Of a stretch of 64,000 nt of DNA, positions 17,010 to 24,724 are shown in pieces. Below the pieces are notes generated by a model that was not told where the DNA came from, did no database searches, and saw only the letters and a list, made by a program, of their open reading frames with translations. The stretch is from CAYNRA01 sp964399465 (GTDB taxonomy: Bacteria > Bacteroidota > Bacteroidia > Cytophagales > Spirosomataceae), in contig CAYNRA010000003.1 in the NCBI GenBank assembly GCA_964399465.1, positions 9,623-73,622 of the forward strand. The letters run 5' to 3'. The position numbers and the translations under genes are program-made. How positions within the stretch are numbered: the stretch's first letter is position 1; each line of letters begins with the position of its first letter.

Positions 17010-18521
17010 ATGAAGAACAGCATCATCAAGAAACAAACCATTCAAAGTACGGTTTTTGCGTATGCAGGTGTATTGGTAGGTACTATAACACAGGCATTTC
17101 TTATCCCGAACTTTCTTACCACAGAGCAAAACGGGCTATTGGCACTACTGCTTTCTTGGATGTATGTTTTTTGTCAGATTGCTAGTTTGGGCTTCAATTC
17201 AGCAGGAACCAAATATTTTTCTTTTTTTCGAAGCCCCGAAGAAAACCACCGAGGTTTTCTCTTTTACGGCTTGCTCATCAATGGCATAGGACTTCTGATT
17301 GGTACAGTTTTTTTTATACTAGGTAAACCCTACTTAATTCATACAGAGGCAAGTGGAACAAACCAATTATTGGATACATACTATTTTTATCTCCTTCCTA
17401 TTGCGTTTGCTACCGTTCTTTTCAACCTTTTTGATAACTACGCCAGAGGATTGTACGATTCCGTTCACGGTGTTTTTTACAGCCAATTTTTACAACGTCT
17501 TTTCTTTCTTCTGAGCTTACTTACCTTGGTTTTTGGTTGGTTTTCTTTTGACCAATTTATGCCACTCTGGGTATTAGCCATGAGTTTGCCAACTGCCTTT
17601 ATGCTATTTCGCGCTATTCGGCTAGGTAATTTCTCCTTCCTTCCCAACGCTACTTTTTTCAAAGGCCCACATGCCGCCGGATTCGTACAATTCGCAGGGT
17701 TTAGTATTCTGACCGGTCTTTCCTCTATGATTATTATCCACCTAGATAAAATCATGATTCATAAATATTTAGGACTAAGCGAAACAGGTATTTATAACAC
17801 GGCTTTTCTCTTTGCCTCCGTGATGGGGATGTCGTATAACAGCGTCTTGAAAGCCTCCTCCGCGATTGTTGTGGATGCACTTGCCGAAGAAAACTACGCC
17901 AAAATCCAAACCATTTATCAAAAAAGTAGCATCAATCTTCTCTTATTTGGTGCGGCTGTTTTACTCCTCGTTTGGGTGAATGTAGACGAACTTTTTTCGT
18001 TCATAAAACCAGAATACGCTGCCGGAAAATGGGCACTTTTACTCATTGGGATAGGGAAATTGGTTGATTTGGGCAATGGAATAAACGGACTTATTTTGTC
18101 CAATTCAAAGAAATACCGCTACGATTCCCTTTTGGTCATCAGTTTTGTCGGTATTCTGTATGTATTAAATGAATGGATGATTCCCTCTTTTGGGATAGAC
18201 GGTGCTGCCTATGCCGCACTCATCGCTTTGGTATATTACAATTTTGTTCGTACTTTTTTGGTTTGGTACTTCTTCCGGATACATCCCTTCGGAAAAGAAC
18301 AACTCATCTTACTTCTTCTTTTCACTTTGCTCGTTTATATGGGTCAGCAATTGCCGACCCTTTCTTGGCCATTTTTAGAATCTATTTTCCAAATGACTTT
18401 TCAGTCCACTTTTGTAGGAAGTTTATTCTTAGTAGGTGTTTATCTATCCCGCGTATCCCCAGAAGTAAATCAACTTATCGAGGTTCCTTTCACCTATCTT
18501 CGTCGGCTCTTCAATCCTTAA
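17010..18521 (+). CDS. Polysaccharide/oligosaccharide flippase (MATE/Wzx-like)
   Basis: A 503-aa integral inner-membrane protein with about 12-14 hydrophobic helices, of the MVF/MATE-type polysaccharide transporter superfamily. Helix 1 contains the usual TVFAYAGVLVG pattern and a conserved DKIMIHKYLGLSETGIYN segment lies mid-protein. Such proteins flip lipid-linked sugar repeat units across the membrane. No glycosyltransferase or polymerase lies nearby, so the polymer is unknown. Its 3' end overlaps the convergent hybrid-kinase gene by 11 bp. Confidence 0.85.
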   Translation: MKNSIIKKQTIQSTVFAYAGVLVGTITQAFLIPNFLTTEQNGLLALLLSWMYVFCQIASLGFNSAGTKYFSFFRSPEENHRGFLFYGLLINGIGLLIGTVFFILGKPYLIHTEASGTNQLLDTYYFYLLPIAFATVLFNLFDNYARGLYDSVHGVFYSQFLQRLFFLLSLLTLVFGWFSFDQFMPLWVLAMSLPTAFMLFRAIRLGNFSFLPNATFFKGPHAAGFVQFAGFSILTGLSSMIIIHLDKIMIHKYLGLSETGIYNTAFLFASVMGMSYNSVLKASSAIVVDALAEENYAKIQTIYQKSSINLLLFGAAVLLLVWVNVDELFSFIKPEYAAGKWALLLIGIGKLVDLGNGINGLILSNSKKYRYDSLLVISFVGILYVLNEWMIPSFGIDGAAYAALIALVYYNFVRTFLVWYFFRIHPFGKEQLILLLLFTLLVYMGQQLPTLSWPFLESIFQMTFQSTFVGSLFLVGVYLSRVSPEVNQLIEVPFTYLRRLFNP

Positions 18522-21500
18522 CTTGTTGAATTACAGCCTGGTATGTTTGCATAAATTGGGTGAATTCATCTTCCAAGACAGTTATTTTCGCTTCAAAATC
18601 CATTAAGTTCCCTTCTTTCGCAGGGACTTCAATGTCTTTTGCCACTTCATGAATCCGCATCAAACCGATTGTCCCTGAATTGCCTTTTAACGTATGCAAT
18701 TCACGCTGAATTTGTACGACATCCCCTAAGTTATACGCTTGTTTGGTCGTTTGAATCTGTTCGGTTGCCTCTGTTATAAAATCCTCATACACACTTACCA
18801 AGGTCTCTTCTCCAACCATCTCAAACAACCCTTTTACAACTTCCATATCAAATGCCTCGATGCTTTCGGGCAATGTATAGGACGAAGAAGTTGTTCCGCT
18901 GTCTGTGTTTGCACTTTCATTAATTTCCGCTTGTTTCTCGCGTGTTCTAAGCATAATTTCTCGTACCTTTTGCAAAAGACTTTGTGCCCGAATAGGCTTC
19001 GGAATATAGTCATCCATACCTAAACTTAGAAAACGTTCGCGGTCATGTTGCATCGAATACGCCGTCATGGCTACAACGGTTGGAAGTTTCTTACCATGTA
19101 TCTCTCGCAGCCGTTGTGTCGTTTCTATTCCATCCATTTCCGGCATTTGTATATCCATTAATATCAAATCAAACGTAGCATCTTGCCCAACTTTCTGGAT
19201 TGCCTGCTGGCCACTTTCAGCCGTAGTAACTAGGCAATTCGCTTTCAACAGAATTTCTGACGCTACTTTTCGATTAATCATGTTATCATCCACCAAAAGG
19301 ATACGAGGCTGATAATCAATAAAATAATCTGAAAACTTCACCTCTTTTGTATGAATATTTTCACTGATAGGAACAATAGACGTCGTTTTTATTTCCAAGG
19401 TAAACCAGAAGCAACTTCCTTTTCCTTCTTCTGAAACCACTCCCATATCTCCGTTCATTTGACGACACAACTCTCTTGAAATGGCAAGTCCGAGACCCGT
19501 CCCACCAAAAGATTTTTTGGTAGAATTATCCACTTGCTGAAACGAAGCAAACAACAATGCTTGATTTTGAGGAGAAATCCCGATTCCTGTATCAATAACC
19601 TCTACCTTTATCGTCGCTTTTTTCCCTTTTTGAGCGATTTTTCGCACATCAATTCGAACAGAACCATACTCCGTGAATTTCAACGCGTTGGACGTTAAAT
19701 TGGAAAATATTTGTAGCAAACGTGTTGAATCACCTACCCAATACGGTGGCACATCGTCAGCTACCCAATACGCCAATTCATTCCCTTTTTCCTGCGCGCG
19801 TTGTCTGAATAAAGTAACCAACCTATCCAACATCTCCGTCAAAATAAAAGGTGCAAGATGCAATTCCATTTTTCCAGCTTCTATTTTAGATAGATCTAAA
19901 ATATCGTTTAAAATGGTCAAAAGCGTTTCAGACGACTTTTTAATCGTTTCCACATATTCCTTCTGCTTGCTTTCAAGCGGCGTTTCGTTGAGGACGTCAA
20001 TCATTCCGATAATGCCGTTCATCGGTGTACGAATTTCGTGGCTCATATTGGCTAAAAATCGCTCTTTAACCTTCAACGAATGTTCGGCTTGCTCCTTGGC
20101 AACAATTAAATCCTCCGCATTTTTCTTCAATTCAGAAATATCACGTGCGACCCCTTCAACCTCCAACGGAATCCCTTTGGCGTCTTTAATCATCCGGATA
20201 TTCAACATGAACTGACGTAATTCACCGTTTTTCCGCTTTACGTTTACTTCAAAATTTGTGATGCTTCCGGACTTCAACAGCGACTTAATGTCTTTTGAAC
20301 TATCGACAGCGTTATCAAAAAATTTATCTACCTTATTGCCCATCACTTCTTGCACAGAATACCCTGTGTGTGTAAGAACCGAAGGGGAAATCATGGTGAT
20401 ATTACCCGCCAAGTCTGTTCTATAGTAAATATCAATGAATGATTCGATGATATTTCTGAACTTCTCTTCGCTTTTTTGAAGTGAGAGTAGTGCTTTTTTT
20501 TGTGTAGTAATATTACGCGCAATGCCAGAAACCTCCTCTATCTCTCCACTATCTGACGATAAAATAGGATTCAAATAAAATTCATACCATTCATTCCCTC
20601 CATCTACCTCTCCCCAGTTCATTTCAAAATATTGAGGCTGACCCGCCAAAGCTAGATTGTATTTTTCACGCAATACAGGGCGGTCTTCAGGCGCAATCAA
20701 TTTCCATCCAACTTTCTCTAATGAACTATTAATCTTCGGATTAAGGCCCAATTTTTGTTGAATAAGTGCTTCGTAATTTTTATTGAACGAGCTCAAGAGT
20801 TTCTTTTTGTTGGCTGTCCAAATGATGTGCGAACTACTATCGAATATGGCATTCAAACGTGCTGTTTGCCGCATTAAATCTGCCTCATTTTGCTTCCTTA
20901 ACAGTGCCAAAGCCACTTGACCAGATACAAACTCCAATAACTCTAAATCACGATTACTGAACTTATTTGCGTCGCTGTAGGATTTAATCCCGATAACACC
21001 CGTTGTTTTCCCATTGACCATCAGGGGCGCACAAACCATGATTTCCGGCAGTACATTCCCATACAGAAACACTCGTTGGTTTTCTACGAGCGACTGTATG
21101 TCTGATTTGGTCAGGAATAAGGGTTTATTCTGTACAATAGAGTACTCTTCAATGCCATTACCCATTTTGCGACGCATGTAATTCTCCTCCGTTTCGTAGT
21201 GTTCATCCACGTGATACGGAAAATAAATGGTTCCTTCTTCGGGTTCATAGACAGCGACGAAGAAGTTATTGGCATATAAATTTTTCTGTAATTCCAGATG
21301 AACTTGATGCAAAAATTCATTCAAATCCTTTGAGCTCAGATTCGTTTGGGCGATGGAATAATATAAATTTTGGGCTTTTTCTGCCCGGTGTCTCTGTGAA
21401 ATATCCCGGAATAAACAGCGGAAAGCCACAGGCTGCTCGTTTTCAAATCGGCAGTTTACATCGCCAGACAAATACACGCGTTTGCCGTCTTTGTTCTTGA

Positions 21501-21852
21501 CAATAATTTCCAGGTCATGAAAATGAACGCCGGTCGCGACACGTTCAAGAGAAATTTTTGTTTTTTCACTATTTTGTGGATGCACAATATCCCAGAAAGA
21601 AAGAACCGATAATTCTGCTTCTGAAAAACCCATTATTTCTTGAAAAGCCCGATTGACGTAGAGAAATTTTCCATCAGGCGTAAGAAGGAGAATCATTTCA
21701 GAGGTATTGTCCACCAAATCTTGTAACTGGTGAATGCTTTGGTTCTGGCTCAAATAATCCACGCGCTGAAGTAGATACGCGTTTTCAGCCTCAAGTTCCT
21801 CTCTTGATTTTACAGGAGTCATAGGTAAACAGTTCGTCGGTAGAAAGTTCAA
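18511..21852 (-). CDS. Multi-PAS hybrid histidine kinase with receiver and Hpt domains
   Basis: A 1113-aa cytoplasmic hybrid sensor (an internal Met at 11 is an alternative start). Domains in order: PAS about 45-155, GAF 170-325, PAS 335-455, PAS 465-580, HisKA with SHEIRTP and His605, ATPase with NLTSNALKF, DTGIGIS and GTGLGLAI (715-825), receiver with Asp900 in LMDIQMPEMDG, and a C-terminal Hpt domain with His1053 in HTLKGNSG. All phospho-relay residues are intact. No transmembrane segment is seen. No separate response regulator is adjacent, so the final phosphate acceptor is encoded elsewhere. Confidence 0.93.
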   Translation of the reverse strand: MNFLPTNCLPMTPVKSREELEAENAYLLQRVDYLSQNQSIHQLQDLVDNTSEMILLLTPDGKFLYVNRAFQEIMGFSEAELSVLSFWDIVHPQNSEKTKISLERVATGVHFHDLEIIVKNKDGKRVYLSGDVNCRFENEQPVAFRCLFRDISQRHRAEKAQNLYYSIAQTNLSSKDLNEFLHQVHLELQKNLYANNFFVAVYEPEEGTIYFPYHVDEHYETEENYMRRKMGNGIEEYSIVQNKPLFLTKSDIQSLVENQRVFLYGNVLPEIMVCAPLMVNGKTTGVIGIKSYSDANKFSNRDLELLEFVSGQVALALLRKQNEADLMRQTARLNAIFDSSSHIIWTANKKKLLSSFNKNYEALIQQKLGLNPKINSSLEKVGWKLIAPEDRPVLREKYNLALAGQPQYFEMNWGEVDGGNEWYEFYLNPILSSDSGEIEEVSGIARNITTQKKALLSLQKSEEKFRNIIESFIDIYYRTDLAGNITMISPSVLTHTGYSVQEVMGNKVDKFFDNAVDSSKDIKSLLKSGSITNFEVNVKRKNGELRQFMLNIRMIKDAKGIPLEVEGVARDISELKKNAEDLIVAKEQAEHSLKVKERFLANMSHEIRTPMNGIIGMIDVLNETPLESKQKEYVETIKKSSETLLTILNDILDLSKIEAGKMELHLAPFILTEMLDRLVTLFRQRAQEKGNELAYWVADDVPPYWVGDSTRLLQIFSNLTSNALKFTEYGSVRIDVRKIAQKGKKATIKVEVIDTGIGISPQNQALLFASFQQVDNSTKKSFGGTGLGLAISRELCRQMNGDMGVVSEEGKGSCFWFTLEIKTTSIVPISENIHTKEVKFSDYFIDYQPRILLVDDNMINRKVASEILLKANCLVTTAESGQQAIQKVGQDATFDLILMDIQMPEMDGIETTQRLREIHGKKLPTVVAMTAYSMQHDRERFLSLGMDDYIPKPIRAQSLLQKVREIMLRTREKQAEINESANTDSGTTSSSYTLPESIEAFDMEVVKGLFEMVGEETLVSVYEDFITEATEQIQTTKQAYNLGDVVQIQRELHTLKGNSGTIGLMRIHEVAKDIEVPAKEGNLMDFEAKITVLEDEFTQFMQTYQAVIQQVKD

Positions 21853-21954
21853 ATTCGTTTACAAGCTACTAAAAAACGAGAGGAATAAACAGACTGAATG
21901 GAAAAGAAATGAGAAAAATCCTAGTTGTGGAACATGAAATAGGAATAAATAAGG

Positions 21955-21962
21955 TAATTTTG
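21955..21962 (+). promoter_or_regulatory. -7 promoter element before ksgA
   Basis: TAATTTTG matches the Bacteroidota -7 consensus TAnnTTTG exactly, 31 bp before the chosen ksgA ATG. It lies inside the upstream extension of the reading frame, arguing against a start at 21909. No well-spaced -33 element is obvious. Confidence 0.45.
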
Positions 21963-21992
21963 GATTTCATTTCGTTTCAATATCGGTTCATT

Positions 21993-22793
21993 ATGCAACA
22001 AGTCAAAGCAAAAAAACATCTCGGTCAACATTTTCTCAAAGACTTGAAAGCCGCCGAGCGAATTGTCTCCTTGCTTTCTTTGCATGGTGGGTACAAAAAA
22101 GTACTCGAAATTGGTCCTGGTATGGGTGTTCTGACTCAATTCATGATGCCCAATGAAGCGTATGAAACGTCTGTGATTGAGATTGACAAAGAATCGGTAG
22201 AATATCTCAAAAATCACTATCCAGATTTAGAAAACCGGATTTTTTCAGCTGACTTCCTCCAATCTGATTTACCAGCGATGCTTCAGCTTGCGGAAAATGA
22301 AAAAGTAGCCATCATAGGTAACTTTCCTTACAATATTTCTACCCAAATATTTTTTCATATACTCGACTACAAAGATACCGTTCCAGAAGTCGTTTGTATG
22401 TTGCAAAAAGAAGTTGCCGAACGCATAGCTTCACCAGAAGGAAATAAAGACTACGGAATTTTAAGTGTTTTATTACAAGCCTATTACGACATCGAATATG
22501 TATTCACAGTGTTACCAGGCGCGTTCAACCCTCCTCCGAAAGTCGATTCAGGAATTATCCGCTTGCGAAGAAACCAACGGGAAAAATTACCGTGCAACGA
22601 AAAGTTATTCAAGCAAATCGTGAAAGTAGGCTTTGGGCAACGAAGGAAAATGCTACGGAATCCCTTGAAATCACTCAACGTGACTTTAGAGCACCCATTC
22701 ATGCAAAAACGTGCTGAACAACTCTCCGTAGAAGATTTTTTCTTATTGACAAATCTTGTTGAAGAGGAGCGTATCGCCAAACAATCGAACTAA
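21993..22793 (+). CDS. rsmA: 16S rRNA (adenine1518/1519-N6) dimethyltransferase
   Basis: KsgA/RsmA dimethylates two adjacent adenosines in the helix 45 loop of 16S rRNA and acts as a late 30S assembly checkpoint. I start it at 21993 (266 aa, MQQVKAKKHLGQHFL), because this is the conserved family N terminus and a -7 box lies upstream. The SAM-binding motif LEIGPGMGVLT and the catalytic NFPYNIS are intact. A C-terminal helical domain follows. mgtE begins 16 bp downstream, so rsmA-mgtE-dtd likely form an operon. Confidence 0.96.
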   Translation: MQQVKAKKHLGQHFLKDLKAAERIVSLLSLHGGYKKVLEIGPGMGVLTQFMMPNEAYETSVIEIDKESVEYLKNHYPDLENRIFSADFLQSDLPAMLQLAENEKVAIIGNFPYNISTQIFFHILDYKDTVPEVVCMLQKEVAERIASPEGNKDYGILSVLLQAYYDIEYVFTVLPGAFNPPPKVDSGIIRLRRNQREKLPCNEKLFKQIVKVGFGQRRKMLRNPLKSLNVTLEHPFMQKRAEQLSVEDFFLLTNLVEEERIAKQSN

Positions 22794-22809
22794 GTCAAAT
22801 CTTTTCAAT

Positions 22810-24165
22810 ATGGCAAATTTTGAACTCAGTAAAGAGTATTTACTAACTATTGAGGAAGCCATTGACAAGCGCGATGAGGCATTCCTACAAAAAGAATTAG
22901 AAGATTTATTTCCAGCCGATATTGCCACTATTTTGTACGAAATAGACGGTGAAAAAGCGCATTATTTACTTCAATTAGTAGATACAGAGCTTGGTGCTGA
23001 TATTTTATCCAATATTGACTCAGACGACCGCAAAAAGTTCATTCGTGAACAATTTACGGTGGAAGAAATCGCGAAATACGTCAATTTATTTGATTCCGAT
23101 GATGCCGTTGACTTACTCAATGAGCAACCCATTGAAATCCGTGAACAAGTCATTGCCTTGCTTGAAGACCGCGAACAAGCGCGATTCATCATTGATTTAA
23201 TGCACTACCCCGAAGATGTAGCAGGCGGTTTGATGCAAAAAGAGCTGGTAAAAGTCACAACGCTCCAGACAGTCAGTGAATGCGTGGAAGTCATCCGCAA
23301 ACAAGCGGAGCAAGTAGATAAAGTATATGCCGTTTATGTCGTCGATGAAATGGAAAAGCTGCAAGGAATCGTTTCACTGAAGCAAATTGTTCTAGCACGG
23401 AAAAATACAAAAATTGAGAATATCTGTGAACGCGATATTGTATTCGTAGAAACAACAAAACCGGCCACAGAAATTGCTGAAATCATGCAGCGTTACGATT
23501 TAGAAGCCATTCCGGTGGTGAATACGCTCGGCAGACTTTTGGGACGTATCACCATTGACGACGTTGTCGATTTCATCACAGACAAAGCAGAGGAAGATAT
23601 CCAAGTTATGTCCGGGATTACCGGCGAAGCGGAAGAAGACGACAGTGTTTGGGTTTTAGCAAAAGCGCGTCTTCCATGGTTGATTATCGGGGTTATCGGG
23701 AGTTTATTAGCAGCAACTGTCATCAAATCCTTTGAAGATGGATTATCAAAAATCACTGCATTGGCATTGTTCATTCCCATCATGGGGTCAACGGGTGGGA
23801 ATGTAGGAATTCAAACTTCCTCTTTGATTGTACAAAGCTTAGCAGAAAAAGCAGGATTGGAAATCAGTTTGGGAAAACGTCTTGCCAAAATCATCACGGT
23901 CGCCTTACTCAATGGCTTTGTCATTGGCGCGTTGGCGGGTTTGTATGTTTATCTTATTGGTGAGCCAAGCCTATTTTGGGTAGTTTGTGCTTCCTTACTA
24001 TCTGTGGTTATTTTGGCGTCATTTATGGGAACCATCACGCCTTTGATTTTGAATCATTTCGGGATTAACCCAGCTATGGCATCCGGCCCGTTTATCACAA
24101 CTGCAAACGATTTGGTCGGGATTGGCACTTATTTTGGCATTGCACATCTATTACTTCATATTTAA
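22810..24165 (+). CDS. mgtE: Magnesium transporter MgtE
   Basis: A 451-aa Mg2+ channel of the inner membrane (start ATG 22810; an upstream TTG extension overlaps rsmA and is rejected). The order is standard: an acidic superhelical N domain (about 1-130), two CBS domains (about 130-255; YVVDEMEKLQGIVSL and GRLLGRITIDDVVD), the plug helix, then five membrane helices (about 285-450) with the GSTGGNVGIQTSS pore segment and the ITTANDLVGIGTYF tail. Cytosolic Mg2+ closes the channel by locking the N/CBS domains. Confidence 0.95.
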   Translation: MANFELSKEYLLTIEEAIDKRDEAFLQKELEDLFPADIATILYEIDGEKAHYLLQLVDTELGADILSNIDSDDRKKFIREQFTVEEIAKYVNLFDSDDAVDLLNEQPIEIREQVIALLEDREQARFIIDLMHYPEDVAGGLMQKELVKVTTLQTVSECVEVIRKQAEQVDKVYAVYVVDEMEKLQGIVSLKQIVLARKNTKIENICERDIVFVETTKPATEIAEIMQRYDLEAIPVVNTLGRLLGRITIDDVVDFITDKAEEDIQVMSGITGEAEEDDSVWVLAKARLPWLIIGVIGSLLAATVIKSFEDGLSKITALALFIPIMGSTGGNVGIQTSSLIVQSLAEKAGLEISLGKRLAKIITVALLNGFVIGALAGLYVYLIGEPSLFWVVCASLLSVVILASFMGTITPLILNHFGINPAMASGPFITTANDLVGIGTYFGIAHLLLHI

Positions 24166-24172
24166 TTTAAGC

Positions 24173-24625
24173 ATGATTGCAGTTATCCAACGTGTCTCGT
24201 CGGCACAAGTAGTGGTTGACGAACAAGTAACAGGAAAGATTGATAGAGGTTTTTTGGTTCTTCTTGGTATTACGCACAACGATACCGACGAGGATTTAAG
24301 CTGGTTGATGCAAAAAATCATAGGTTTGCGTGTTTTTTCAGATGCAGATGGAAAAATGAACTTGAACCTACAGGCAGTGGATGGGAATATCTTGCTGGTT
24401 AGTCAGTTTACGTTATTTGCTTCTACGAAAAAGGGGAATCGTCCTTCATTCACAGAGGCGGCACCTCCATCTGTTGCGATTCCTTTTTACGAGAAAGCCA
24501 TTGCTTGGTTATCTCAGGAGTTGGGAAAAGATGTTCAGACAGGTATTTTCGGGGCTGATATGCAAGTGACGTTGGTCAATGACGGCCCAGTCACGATTTG
24601 CATAGACACGAAAGATAGAAAGTAA
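24173..24625 (+). CDS. dtd: D-aminoacyl-tRNA deacylase
   Basis: Removes D-amino acids (and glycine from tRNA-Ala) mischarged onto tRNA. At 150 aa it has the full family length, starting at the ATG 24173 (MIAVIQRVSSAQV). The active-site motif SQFTLFA lies at 77-83. The cross-subunit motif is NRPSF here, near 89-93, and a terminal NDGPVTICIDT segment follows. It starts 7 bp after the mgtE stop and is the last gene of the rsmA-mgtE-dtd run, closed by a terminator. Confidence 0.95.
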   Translation: MIAVIQRVSSAQVVVDEQVTGKIDRGFLVLLGITHNDTDEDLSWLMQKIIGLRVFSDADGKMNLNLQAVDGNILLVSQFTLFASTKKGNRPSFTEAAPPSVAIPFYEKAIAWLSQELGKDVQTGIFGADMQVTLVNDGPVTICIDTKDRK

Positions 24626-24671
24626 AGTGACAGACTGAGGTTTACCCATATCTAATCCCTAAAGGGATAAT

Positions 24672-24712
24672 AAAAAGGTCGGTTCCAATTACTTAGAACC
24701 GACCTTTTTATT
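24672..24712. terminator. Bidirectional terminator between dtd and carB
   Basis: A 14-bp stem, AAAAAGGTCGGTTC (24672-24685) with GAACCGACCTTTTT (24696-24709), has a 10-nt loop. Symmetric A/T tails allow it to stop both converging transcripts. Confidence 0.92.
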
Positions 24713-24724
24713 TATAATTCTTAA

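Noticed and set aside
19673..20215. 180-aa plus-strand frame inside the hybrid kinase
   Set aside because: Antisense shadow of the HisKA/PAS region; no start context and no family.
21909..21992. 28-residue N-terminal extension of KsgA
   Set aside because: The family start MQQVKAKKHLGQHFL begins at 21993 and a -7 promoter box lies inside the supposed extension.
22756..22809. MgtE starting at a TTG inside rsmA
   Set aside because: An ATG at 22810 gives the normal MgtE N terminus; the extension only reflects open frame over the rsmA end.
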